Below are positions 1 to 11,600 of a stretch of 36,201 nt of DNA, piece after piece. Origin of the DNA: Actinomycetota bacterium (GTDB lineage Bacteria; Actinomycetota; Acidimicrobiia; Acidimicrobiales; Ilumatobacteraceae). Numbering within the stretch: position 1 is the stretch's first letter; each line of letters opens with the position of its first letter. Below the pieces are notes generated by a model, which saw only the letters and a list, made by a program, of their open reading frames with translations, made no database searches and was not told where the DNA came from. The stretch covers positions 1-36,201 of the forward strand of contig JACQZZ010000015.1 in NCBI GenBank assembly GCA_016213625.1, read 5' to 3'. The position numbers and the translations under genes were made by a program.

Positions 1-32
1 TCGTGCGACCGCACCCCCGAGAGGCGAGTCAC

Positions 33-347
33 GTGATCACCATCCGTCAGCGTCCCGACGACCATCGTTGGGAAATCCACGAACACGAGGAACTGGTCGG
101 TCTCGCCAACTACGAACTCGCCGACGACACCGTGTCGTTCACCCACACCGAGACGCTGCCTGGCAACGGCGGTCGCGGTCTTGCCAAGCAGCTCGTCGTC
201 GCGATGCTCGACGACGCGCGGGCGAACGATCTCAGCGTGCTGCCGTACTGCTCGTACGTGGCCAAGGTGATCGCCGAGCAGCCGGCCGAATACCTCGGAC
301 TGGTGCCGAACCACCGTCGCGCACAGTTCGGCCTGCCCGCGTCGTGA
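33..347 (+). CDS. GNAT-like N-acetyltransferase (YidJ/COG2388 type)
   Basis: A 104-residue protein resembling the small stand-alone GNAT-like acetyltransferases that use acetyl-CoA on an unidentified acceptor. The visible pattern is a strand reading GLANYELADDTVSFTHTE, then a GNGGRGLAKQLV segment matching the acetyl-CoA pyrophosphate-binding loop and helix of this family, then a LPYCSYVAKVI strand with the conserved Cys and a C-terminal YLGLVP. I chose GTG at 33 because a GAGAGG Shine-Dalgarno lies about 8 nt upstream; the frame is also open to a GTG at position 3. Its stop overlaps the GTG start option of the next gene by 4 nt, so the two are probably co-translated. The substrate is unknown. 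Confidence 0.8.
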   Translation: MITIRQRPDDHRWEIHEHEELVGLANYELADDTVSFTHTETLPGNGGRGLAKQLVVAMLDDARANDLSVLPYCSYVAKVIAEQPAEYLGLVPNHRRAQFGLPAS

Positions 348-1324
348 GCCGGTCGCCGATGGCGCATCGTGCCGTCGTCGCACTCGCGGCCTCACTGGCA
401 CTGACCGCGTGCTCGTCGGCCGAGGAATCGGTGGCGCCCACCACATCGAGCGCCGGCGCGTCCACATCCACCTCGTCGTCGGCGCCCGCCACCGTTGCGC
501 CGTCCACCACATCGACGACCACGACCACGACGCCCATCGACCGGTCCGTGCAGACACTGGCCGCCGAATTGTCGGCCGTTGAGGCGGGCATCCGCCTGCC
601 CGATGTGTCCGCCGCAGAGCTCGATGCACTGGGACAGCGGCAACAGCTCGCGTATCGGGCGGTGAACCGGCACCCCGAGTGGCACGCCGATCTGACCGCG
701 TCGGTGGACCCGGTGGCACAGGTGCCGTTGTCGTTCCACCTCGCGGCACGGCAGGCGCAGGTGGACCACGCCGCGGGCAAACCACCGAGCGAGCCGGTCA
801 CGGTGTTGCCGGCATGGACCATCGTGGACCCGCTGCCGGCGGAAGAACTGCTGGGCTACTACCGCGAGGCGGAGGCGACCACTGGTGTGCCGTGGCAGTT
901 CCTCGCGGCGATCCACTTCCAGGAGACGCGCATGGGTCGCATCGTGGGCGTGTCGTCGGCCGGAGCGGTGGGCCCGATGCAGTTCCTGCCCAGCACCTGG
1001 GCAGGGTGCTGCGCGGGCGATCCCACCGTGGCCCGCGACGCCATCATGGGCGCCGCCCAGTACCTGGTGCTGCGCGGCGCGCCCGGCGACATGCCGGCGG
1101 CGCTGAACGGCTACAACCCGAATGCCGCATACGTGGGCGCGGTGACGGCGTATGCGATGAACATGCAGGCCGACGAGCGCGCATACCTGGGGTACCACGG
1201 GTGGCAGGTGTTCTTCGGCACCACCGAGGGCACCGTGCGATTGCCGGTGGGCTACTCGCAGACGGCAGAGGTCGATGCGGCCGCGTACCTTCGCGACCAC
1301 CCCGAGGACCTGGTGGCGTCTTAG
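344..1324 (+). CDS. Lipoprotein lytic transglycosylase (SLT/MltB-like)
   Basis: Predicted exported lipoprotein that cleaves peptidoglycan glycan strands at the cell surface. Counting from the ATG at 359, the N-terminus is a short signal with lipobox LTAC (Cys18), then a Ser/Thr/Pro-rich linker (about 20-60), a helical region, and from about residue 165 a lysozyme-like transglycosylase domain. The likely catalytic Glu is E189 in AAIHFQETRMGRI, followed by GAVGPMQFLPSTW and ALNGYNPNAAYVGAV, all typical of the SLT fold. GTG 344 gives a GTGA overlap with the acetyltransferase stop and ATG 359 gives a compact signal; I cannot decide between them. The stop lies 1 nt from the stop of the convergent hydrolase. 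The combination of residues makes transglycosylase activity likely; the exact family is less sure. Confidence 0.85.
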   Translation: MSRSPMAHRAVVALAASLALTACSSAEESVAPTTSSAGASTSTSSSAPATVAPSTTSTTTTTTPIDRSVQTLAAELSAVEAGIRLPDVSAAELDALGQRQQLAYRAVNRHPEWHADLTASVDPVAQVPLSFHLAARQAQVDHAAGKPPSEPVTVLPAWTIVDPLPAEELLGYYREAEATTGVPWQFLAAIHFQETRMGRIVGVSSAGAVGPMQFLPSTWAGCCAGDPTVARDAIMGAAQYLVLRGAPGDMPAALNGYNPNAAYVGAVTAYAMNMQADERAYLGYHGWQVFFGTTEGTVRLPVGYSQTAEVDAAAYLRDHPEDLVAS

Positions 1325-1325
1325 A

Positions 1326-2288
1326 TCAGGCGGGCATCACGCGACCGAGCCAGTCGGCCAGCAGATCGAAGGTGACCGCGCGTGCGTCTGGCTGCGACAG
1401 CACGAGGTCGTGCATGCCGCCGGGCACGGCTCGCACCTCCACGTCGCGTCCGAGGCGGGGAGCGAGGCGGATCATGTCGTCGATGTCGAGCACGGTGTCG
1501 GCGCGCAGGAGATCGTCAGTCCACTCGGTGGGCCGAATGGACTGATCGGAGTGGAGCAGCAACACCGGCTGTTCGATGTGCAGACCGCGGGCCACCTCGG
1601 CCTGCGCCCGATGGATGGCGCGGAACCAGCCGGCACGGGCGGGGAACCCCTCGATGGGCTTCCACGCGGTGTCGAATCGCCACTCGCCGCGATGGTCGGC
1701 GTGGATGCTCTGCCCGTAGTACGGCGAGAGGCCCGGGAGCTTCAGCGTCCTCGCTGCCCGACCCATGAACGAGAGCACGGGTTCGAGTGCCTTCTCCTGC
1801 CACGCCGGCAGGTTCATGTCGAGGAACGGACTGTTCAGGAACACGGCGTTCACCGACGCACGGTTGGACCAGCGATCGGTGAACAGCACCGCCACCAGAC
1901 CGCCCGTGGAATGCCCGTTCAGCAGCAGCCAATCCACGCCTTCCTCGTTGACCAGCAGGTCGACCGCGGCACCCACGTCGGCCAGGTACTCGTCGACGTC
2001 GGTGGTGTAGTTCGGCAGTTGGTAGGAGCGCAGAGCGCGACCATGACGGCGAAGGTCGACCGCGTAGAAGCGGATGCCGTGCTGCTCGAAGAAGTCGGCG
2101 AGGTGGGTCTGGAAGAAGTAGTCACCGAACCCGTGCACATAGAGCACCGCGCGGTCACCGGTCAGTTGGGTACGCCGTCGTACGACCACCGCGTCGACCG
2201 GGCCGTCGGCCGCATCGGGCATCGCCAGAGTGGTCTGTTCGAATCCGTCGAGCACGTCGGGGGACCACACTCGCTGCACGTCGCTCAT
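1326..2288 (-). CDS. Alpha/beta hydrolase, S33 / monoacylglycerol-lipase-like
   Basis: A 320-residue cytoplasmic serine hydrolase with no signal peptide. The VLYVHGFGDY segment (about 48-57) supplies the oxyanion HG. The nucleophile elbow is GHSTGG with Ser127, and a GGMHD near the C-terminus supplies the likely catalytic His293. The acid is probably one of the Asp residues in the region 248-270. The pattern fits the serine aminopeptidase S33/lysophospholipase group (Hydrolase_4), which act on lipid esters or small amides; the substrate cannot be told from sequence. It is monocistronic as far as seen, convergent with the transglycosylase and divergent from the giant surface protein across about 320 bp. 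Confidence 0.85.
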   Translation of the reverse strand: MSDVQRVWSPDVLDGFEQTTLAMPDAADGPVDAVVVRRRTQLTGDRAVLYVHGFGDYFFQTHLADFFEQHGIRFYAVDLRRHGRALRSYQLPNYTTDVDEYLADVGAAVDLLVNEEGVDWLLLNGHSTGGLVAVLFTDRWSNRASVNAVFLNSPFLDMNLPAWQEKALEPVLSFMGRAARTLKLPGLSPYYGQSIHADHRGEWRFDTAWKPIEGFPARAGWFRAIHRAQAEVARGLHIEQPVLLLHSDQSIRPTEWTDDLLRADTVLDIDDMIRLAPRLGRDVEVRAVPGGMHDLVLSQPDARAVTFDLLADWLGRVMPA

Positions 2289-2611
2289 CGGCCCATTGTG
2301 CCAGGACCAGCAGGTTCCACCGATCGCGGCAGGTCAGCTCGCTCCCGTCGACCGAAGCCCCACCGCGCCCGACCACCGTGATCACATCCTGATCAAACGG
2401 CCACGTTGCGTGGTCTTGAACTCGCACCAAGAGATCTTTCGCTCAATGTCGGGTTGGCGACAGACCATTCGCCAGATCCATGCCAGGATCCCCTGAAACA
2501 TCAGGCAATTGAATGAATTGCGCTGGTTCTTGAAAGCGACTCGGCGGGGGTGGGTCAGGCGTGTCCGCGACTCGCCCCACGCTCCCGGTCACGACAGAGA
2601 GTGGGTTTGGG
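2289..2611. other. Intergenic region upstream of the giant gene
   Basis: About 320 bp without a convincing gene, and visibly more A/T-rich than its surroundings from about 2375 to 2535. It holds a perfect palindrome GTGATCAC at 2377-2384, an inverted repeat GATCC/GGATC at 2475-2490 (6-nt spacer), and CCTGA/TCAGG at 2492-2505 (4-nt spacer). A TTGAAT at 2509 could be a -35 element, but no good -10 follows at the right distance. It presumably carries the promoters for the hydrolase (minus) and the giant protein (plus), but I cannot place either with confidence. Confidence 0.4.
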
Positions 2612-5600
2612 ATGAGTACTCGCACGCGTTCCCGTGGCGTCGTTGCACACTCGAGGCGAATCGGTCTGGGGGGTCTGGCACTCACGCTGCTGCTCTCCGG
2701 TCTGGTCGTCGGCGTCACCGCCCCCACCCCGGCGAGCGCTGCCACGCTCACCGTGAACTCTTCGCTGGACGAGCCTGACACCACTCCGGGCGACGGTGCC
2801 TGCCTCACGTCGGTCGGCTCGTGCACCTTGCGTGCCGCCATCCAGGAGGCCAACGCCTTCGCCGGTGCCGACACCATCTCGTTCGCCATCGCGGGCACGG
2901 CACCCATCGTCATCACGCCAGGGTCCGCGTTGCCGGCCATCACGTCGCAGATCGCCATCGACGGCTACAGCCAATCGGGTGCCGTCGTGAACAACGCGGG
3001 CGTCGGCACCAACGCCGTGTACGGCATCGAACTGCACGGCGCGGCCACCCCTGGAGTGGCAGGCATCGCATTGGTCGGTGGTTCGGCCAGCTCGTCGCTC
3101 AGTGGTTTCTACATCCGCGACTTCGACATCGGCGTCAGCGTGAGTGTCGGCGGCGCGGCCAACGTGGTGCTGTCGGGCAATGCCGTCAGCAACAGCAACA
3201 TCGGCATCCGTATCGACGCCACGGCTGGTGCTCGCGTCGGCGGCGGCTTGGTGTCCGAACGCAACCACATCTTCGGCACCGGTACCGGCATCAGGGTGGG
3301 CGGGCAGTCGAGCTTCACCGGCATCCGCGGCAACCTCATCGGCACCAACCGCGCAGGCCTCGCCGCCGCGGGGAACAACTACGGCGTGCACGTCACCGAC
3401 GGTTCGAGCGTCACCGTCGTCGGCGGCAGCACGCCAGCAGACCGCAACGTCATCTCCGGCAACAACTTCTCCGGCATCCTCGTGCAGGCGCTGCCCGGCG
3501 ACCTCGGCGACGTGAGCTCCACGAACATCCTCGGCAACTACATCGGCACGGGTGTCACGGGACTCACGGCGGTGCCCAACGGGAAGTTCGGCATCGAGAT
3601 CCAAGGCGTCACCCGGTTCGCGAGCAACACGAACATCGGTGACGGCACCGTGACCGGCCGCAACGTCATCTCCGGCAACGCCCAGGACGGTGTCTCCATC
3701 TGGGACAGCGCTGCGATCGGCGGCCAGATCCGCGGCAACTACATCGGCGTCGGTGCGGACGGCGTCACCCCGTTGGGCAACGACCTCGCCGGCGGCACGG
3801 ATTTGAGCGGGGTGGCGGGCGGTGGCATCGCGGTGCGCAACTTCGCGTCCAATTGGACCATCGGCGGCAACGTCGCCGGCTCCGAGAACGTCATCGCCAA
3901 CAACCTGCGCGGTGTCGTGCTCTACTCCGGCACCGGCAACCGCGTGCTCGGCAACAGCATCCACGACAACGTCGGACTGGGCATCGAGCTCGGCGGGATC
4001 GGCGCCAACGATCCGGGTGACGGCGACACCGGTGCGAACAACGGCCAGAACTATCCAACCATCACGGCGTGGAAGGACGCCACCGTCGTGCAGGTCGACT
4101 ACGCGATCGACTCGTCGGTCAGCGCCAGCGCCTACCCCATCACGGTCGACTTCTTCGAGGCCGACGACGCCGTGGGCGGCGAAGGCAAGACCTTCCTCGG
4201 ACGCGCGTTCCTCAACTCGCCCGACGAGGTCACGCCGGTGCACCTCGGCATCCAGCCCACCGTGAACGTGGGCGACCCCATCGTGGCGGTGGCCACCGAC
4301 GTCAACGGGAACTCCTCGATGTTCTCGCCGCCGACGGCGGTGCTCGACCCGTTCGTCGTGACGTCGAACGGTGACGGCCCCGACCTCAATGTCGGCGACG
4401 GCTTCTGTGCCGCCGTCGATGGCTGCACCTTGCGCGCGGCCATCCAACAGGCCAACTTCACCGCAGGAATCGACATCGTGCGCTTCCAGTCGGTGACACT
4501 CATTCAGCCGTCCACACCGCTCCCGGTGATCACCGACCCCATCATCATCGACGGCTTCCAGGGCAACCTCTCGCGCAACGTGTCGGCGACGGTGTTCGAT
4601 GCGACGCTGGCCGTCACCCTGAGCGGCACCTCCGGTGGCTCCGGCTTGGAGTTCGCCGGCGGATCCGATGGATCTTCGGTGCGGTCGTTGAACATCTCCG
4701 GCTGGGACAACGGCGTCTTCGTCACTTCGGGCGTGGGTGGCGTGGGGGTGTCGGGCAACGTCATCACCGGCAACGTCATCGGCGTGCACCTCCTGGGTGC
4801 GAACTCCACGCTCGTGGGCGGTACCGACGTCGCCAACCGCAACGTCATCAGTGGCAACTCGTCCGCCGGTGTCGAGATCCGCGGTGCGCTCGGCAACAGG
4901 GTGCAGGGCAACCTCATCGGTACCACCGCGAACGGTGGGAGCAGCCTGCCGAACGGCACCGGCGTGCGCGTGACCCAGACGTCGAGCAGCAACCTCATCG
5001 GCGGCACTCTTCCCGAGGCACGCAATGTCATCTCCGGCAACGCGAACTATGGCGTCGACATCGTCGCCAACCTGGCCGATGCCGGCAGCGTCACCAACAA
5101 CACGGTGTACGGCAACTACATCGGCGTGAAGCCCGACGGCAACTCGGCGATGGGCAACGGCATCGCCGGAGTGCGGGAGTCGGGCGCTGCTCCCGATCGC
5201 CAGGCCAGGGACAACTATCTCAGCGACGGCACCCCCGGGAGCGGGAACGTCATCTCGGGCAACGGGCTCTACGGCATCGAGCTGAGGGACTACACGACCG
5301 GCGCCGCCGTCATGGGCAGCAAGATCGGCGTGGGCGCCGATGGCACCACTTCGCTCCCCAACGGGTTCAACCAGCCCAACTCGGCGGGCATCTTCATCTC
5401 CGGTATCAACAACAACGTCGGCTTCACCAACCCTGGGTACCCGAACATCATCTCGGGCAGCGCATACGGCGTGTTGGTCCAGAGCGGCGCTGTCCTGGCC
5501 ACGGGCAACAACATCAGCGGCAACACCATCGCCGGCGCAGTCGCCGGCATCCAGCTCGACAACGGAGCCCCGAACGACGCGGGTGACCCCGACGTGGGCG

Positions 5601-8600
5601 CGAACCTCCGCCAGAACCACCCCACCCTCACGGCGAGCGTCACCGCCGGCTTCTTGATGGCAAACGTCACGCTCGACTCGCTGATCACGAACGCCGCGTA
5701 TCCGGTGAATGTGCAGTTCTTCGAGGCTGACGGCGTCGGCAGCCAGGGCACCCGCTTTCTCTCGAGCACGAACATCGGCGGCCCCGGCACGAGCGCCGTC
5801 AACGTCGGCCCCACCGCCGGTGTCCAGATCGCACCCGGTGATCAGATCGTGGCCACCGTGACGGACGCGAACGGCAACACGTCGCCGTTCTCGCCCGCCG
5901 TGACCGTCGGCCCCATCGCCGACACGGCGACGTTCACCAACTACACCCCCGGCGCCGATTTCGGCACGGCGGCGAACTGGGACACGGGGCTGGTCCCGGG
6001 CCCGCTCGACACGGTGATCATCCCCGTGGGTGCCGACGTCACCGTGGCCGCCGAGGTGTCCGTGGCTCGTCTCGTCGTGCAGGGCACACTCAGCACCGTC
6101 GACACCGGCATTCCCTTCACGCTCACGGTCGCCGGCGTGGCCACCCCGTCCATCATCACGAACACCGGCGAACTCACCCTTGCCAACCGCAGTGAGTTGA
6201 GCCTCGCCGGCGATCTCACCGTGAACGGCCTGCTCCAAACTGAGGTCGGATCCAAGGTGACCACCTCGGCCAATCTCACCATCGGTGGCAGCGGAGTCTG
6301 GAGGCTCGGGGGCGAGTTCAGCAATGTCAGCCCCGGCACGTTCACCTCGGTCGCCGACTCTCTGGCCGTGAACGTGGCCGACACCGCGACCGTGGTCGCC
6401 ACGAGCGGCACGACCATCGATGTCATCACGACGAACTGGACCGACAACGGCGGCCACTATCTGGCCAACCCGGGCAGCTGGATCACCTTCACGCACGACC
6501 TGGTGCTCGCCCCCACGTCGGTGATGGAGACCCGCATCATCGGCTCGTCGATCACCGGTGCCAACTACGGAGCGTTCGAGATGTTCGGCACGCTGACGCG
6601 GGCCGGTCAGTTCAAGGTCACCCTCGACAGCTACACGCCCGCCGACGACGACGAGTACTTCGCGGTCTATTGCGGCAACTGCTTCGGTGGAGCGTGGAAC
6701 AGCACCAGCGCGCAACCGCTCGAGCTGCACTACTCGACGACTCTTCCTTCCCCCAATCGGATCATCCTCAGGACTGTGCCCAACAAGGTGCTCCCCGACG
6801 GTCCCGGGCTGCAGGGTCTGGGCGCGAGCATCGACGTCGACGGCGACTGGGCGATCGTCGGCCAGACCAACGGCCTCAGCGACACCCCGCTCAATCGTGC
6901 CGTGATCTACCACTACAACAACATCACCGACACCTGGGATCAGATCCAGACCATCCAGGGTCCGGCGGGCTTCGTCTTCGGTGAGGACGTCGCGATCGAC
7001 GGCAACTGGATCGCCATCACCAGCCGCGGCCCCGGCGCCGCCGACGACACGACCGTGGTCTACAACCGTCTCGCCGCCGGCCCGTTCACCAACCTCGTCG
7101 GTTCCGTGCCGGGCGCCGGCGCGGTGGCCATCGACCACACGATGATGGTGGTCGGCGATCCCGAGGGCGGCACGACAGGTGGCCTCAAGAACGCCTTCGT
7201 GTACCGCCTCGATTCGTTCGGCATCAACACGGAACAGGTGCTCTGGCCGCACGGCAGCGGCGCTGCGCAGTTCGTCGACAGCTACGGCTCTGACGTCGCG
7301 GTGTGGTACGACCCCGGCACCGACCAGGGCACCATCGCCGTCGGCGCACCCGAGCCGGGCGCCACCGCCGGACGTGTCTACGTCTTCACCCGCGGACCGA
7401 GTCTGTGGAACGCCGACCCCGTCGAGATCCTCAGCGAGATCGACAGTGGCCTCGGGCCGGACTCGATCGACCAGTACGGATGGTCCGTGGCCGTGTCGCC
7501 CGGCTTCCTCGCGGTGGGTCACCGCCTGCTCGACGCACCGCTGCAGGACCAGGGCGGCGTGTGGGTGTACAGCGGCGCTCCCGGCGGCTTCCAGACCAAC
7601 GGCGGTGAGCTCGTGCGTGCGTCCAACGCCGACGTGTCCGACACCTTCGGTGCATCGGTCGCCCTCGAGGGCAACCGGTTGATCGTGGGCGCGCCGACTG
7701 CGCAGAGGCTCAACCACCCGCAGCGCGATGGCGCGGTCTACCTGTTCGAGAACGTCAACGACATCTGGGAGGAGATCGACATTCGTCGTGCCCCCGATGG
7801 CGAATCCTTCGACCTGTACGGCAGCGCCGTGGCCACCTCGGGCTCGGTCATCCTGGTCGGCGCCGCCGGCGACGCCAACGACCAAGGCCTCGACGCCGGC
7901 GCCTTCTACTCCTACGGCACCACGCCGCTGACAGGACCGACCCTCGCGTTCGACCTGCAGGTGGCCACCGGGTCGCCGACCACCGTCGAGGTGGCGCCAT
8001 CGGGTCTTGCGGTCACGCTCTTCGACCGCACCATCACCGCCGCACGAGCGGCCAGCAACATCGCCGCGTCCTCCATCAGCGACATCGGCGTCGACGACAC
8101 CGCGCTCGCTGCCGTCACGATCCAGAGCATCCCGCTCCGATCGGTCGTGCTGAACTCCGCTCCGCTGCGCTCGGTGCCGCTCATCGACATCGAGATCACC
8201 CAGGACGGTGGCGGCGGATGGCCTGCGCTGCTCGCCGGCACCGAGCTCGCGAACAAGCCGCTGAACAACATCACCTTCGGCGAAGCGCTCGCCGATCCGG
8301 TCGTGGACCAGCGCATTGCAGCCCTTCCATTGCGCTCCGTCAACGTCGACGGCACGCCGCTGCGGTCCGTTCCGATTGCCGCCATCGCTCTCGGCGAGAC
8401 CAAGTTGCGCTCGGTGCCGCTCCGGTCGGTCGCCAACGGGGAACCCGATCCGTGGTGTGCGATCATCGCCGACCTCCTCGCCGAGTCGCAGGAGACCTGT
8501 GATGTGGCGCTGGACCACCTGACGGTCCTGGAGATCACGCTGCGAGGCGTGTCGATCGATGCTGCGCCGCTTCGTTCCGTCCCACTCCGCTCCGTCGACA

Positions 8601-11600
8601 TCAATGGCACTCCGCTCCGTTCCGTGCCGCTGCGCTCCGTCGAGCTCGATGCGAGCCCACTGCGATCCGTTCCGCTCCGCTCGGTGCCCCTCCGGTCGGT
8701 GCCGCTCCAGTCGGTGATGCTGGGCAACACCTCGCTCGCCGACACGCTCATCGACGACACGCCGCTCAGGTCCGTCGTGATCGAAGGCCTGTCGGTCGAC
8801 GGCACGCCGCTCCGCTCCGTGCCGCTCCGCTCCGTTCCCCTTCGTTCGGTGGACCTCACCGGTAGTCCGCTGCGTTCGGTGCCGCTCCGCTCGGTGCCGC
8901 TCCGCTCGGTGCCGCTGCGCTCCGTCGAGCTCTATGCATCGCCGCTGCGGTCGGTGCCCCTGCGGTCCGTCGACATCGAGGGCTCTGCCCTTGCGAACAT
9001 CCCGCTCCGCTCCGTGGCACTCGCGACCAGCCCGCTCCGCTCGGTGCCGCTGCGGTCCGTGCCCCTCACAGCGATTCCGTTGCGTTCGGTGCCCCTGCGC
9101 TCCGTCGACATCGGTGGAACCCCTCTGCGATCCGTCCCGCTGCGTTCGGTCGACGTGCTCGGTTCGCCGCTCCGTTCCGTGCCGCTCCGGTCCGTCACCC
9201 TGCTCGGCGTCGCGGTCGACTGCAACAAGGTGAACTGCGACGTGGACACGCTCGGCGACGCATACGCCGCCGGTGCTGTCTCCGGTGACACGACGCTCGG
9301 CGAGATCCTCGCCGCCGCGGACGGCATCAGCCTCGGTGAACTCGCCCCCTACTTCACGGGCTTCGGTGCCACCGAGATCATCGCCGCCCTCGAACTCGGT
9401 GGGTTCACGCTCGCCGACCTCACCAGCCTCGATGGCATCACCCTGGGGGACCTGCCGAAGGACCTCCCCGAGCTCGCCAACATGACGCTCGGCGACCTCG
9501 GCGCGGCACTCGCCGCCGTCACCTACGGCGATCTCATCGGCAACGCCATCAACCCGGCGACCGGGCAGCTGTTCACGCTCGAGGATCTGCGCGCCGAACT
9601 CGACGTCACGAACCTTACCATCGCCGACCTGGTCGACGTGGGCAACCTCACCATGGGCGACCTGTTCGACGCTGCCGGCGGTGTCACCATCGGCCAGCTC
9701 GGTTCGCTGCTCGACCTCATCTCCGTCGAGGCACTGGGCACCGTGCTCGCCCAAGAGGTGCTCGCATACCTGTCCAACTCCAACCCCACCATCACCCTCG
9801 GCGGCCTCACCCCGGAGGAGTTCGGGAAGCTCACCCTGGGCGACATCGCCGGCCTGATGCCCGACGCCTACCTCGGCGACCTCATTGCGGCGCTGTCCTC
9901 GGTGCCGGGTCTGCTCGACGGGTACACACTCGACGATCTCCTGCTCGCCCTGGTCGACCCGGGCTCGCTGGCGCAGAGTCCGTTGCCGTTCTCGAAGGTG
10001 AACGTGGCAGCACTGCCGCAGGGCGCCGTCGGCGCAACCGAGTTCTCGGCGACATTCACGTTGACCTCGGGAGACACCCGCAACGTCGCCGTCGAGATCG
10101 CCGTGCCCGGTTCCGCCACCTACGTGGCGAACACCGCGGTCATCGGCCCCACCCCGATCGAGCCGACGATCACCGGCAACACGCTGCAGTGGAACTTCAC
10201 CGCGACACCTGGCGTGCCGTACGACATCCGATTCGGCGTGCTGCCCACGCTGCGCCTCGGCTCGACGTCGTTGAACGGCATCGCGAGGGTGGTGGGTACC
10301 GACGTCATCGAGCCGGCCTCGGCGACAGTGACCGTCGCCGAAGGCATCGAACCCAACGACTTCGAGGTCGGCATCGGTGGTGCCCGACAGACGACGCCTG
10401 CGGTCGAGGATTCGGTGTACCTCACGTACGTCTCCACCCCGACCGACATCGACGTGTTCGAGATCAACGTGGCCGAGAACGACCGACTGGTCGCACAGCT
10501 GTCGAACCTCGACGCCGACCTCGACATGTACCTCTGGCGCCGTGCCGACAACTCGACGGCGGCGTCGGCTCTCGCGCAGGCCAGCGACCAGCCCCCGTTG
10601 TTCTCGGTGACCGACCCCGACGCTGCGGCCGGTACGGCAGAGCCGTTGGCCGACTTCCCCCGCCTCGATCAACTCGACCCGACGCTCCAGCTGGTGGCCA
10701 CGAGCAACGCCACCGGCACGAAGGACGAATCGATCAACACCGACCGCCTGCCGGCCGGCACCTACTTCGTCGAAGTGGTGGGTGCGAACGGCGCCTCCAC
10801 CGTGGCACCCGCAGCGTTGCAGCTCAAGGTGCTCGAGGCCGATGCGCGGCCCGCGTGTCGGGCCACCGCACCGCTCCCGACTCGCGTCGGTGTGCCTGCG
10901 GCGCCGTCCATCGCGGCCGAAGCCAACACGCTGATCCTGGTGAACCCCTCCCGCCTCGAACAGCTCTACGGCACCGCCGGCCGCACCACGGTGCAGACGT
11001 CCATCGATGCCCTGACCACCTATCTGGCCGGAGCCGGCGCCGCGCTCAACATCGTGCCGGCAGTCGTGCCGGTCGACGCCTACCCCTCGGTGCGCGCTGC
11101 GTACGACCACTGGGACGGTGCCGCCGGCGCCTGCGACCCGGCGGCCGCCAATGCCGTTGTCGCCGCGATCAACACCACGATCATCGATCCGCACCGTGAG
11201 CAGTTCGAGCACATCGTGGTCCTCGGTGGCGATGAGCTCATCCCCATGGCTCGGCTCGACGACAACACGGGCATCGCCAATGAGTACGACTACCGCCATG
11301 AACTCGACGGCAAGCTCGTCGGTGGTGCGGGACGGAACGCCGCGAGTGCGTCGTTCTGGGACAGCAAGATCCTGAGCGACGAGCCGTACGGCGAGTCGTC
11401 CGCCCGCTCGTTGGGCGATCGTTTCCTGTACGTGTCCGACGCCGCGCTCGGCCGAGTGGTGGAGACACCGACCGAGATCGCGGCTGCGCTCGACACGTTC
11501 GTTCAGTTCAGGGGCACGCTCGCCATCGACACCGCTGCCGTGCTCGGCTACGACTTCCTGTCCGACGGCTCGTCGAACGTGGCCGACGCGCTCAGCGCGG

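Noticed and set aside
2377..2384. GTGATCAC palindrome as a CRP-type cAMP receptor site
   Set aside because: Attractive because a cyclase gene lies in the downstream operon, but the half-sites and spacing do not match a CRP-like operator well, so it was left as part of the intergenic description.
8132..9196. PLRSV repeat region as a CRISPR or other DNA-level repeat array
   Set aside because: The 15-bp units vary at synonymous positions, lack unique spacers and stay in the protein reading frame, so this is a coding repeat.
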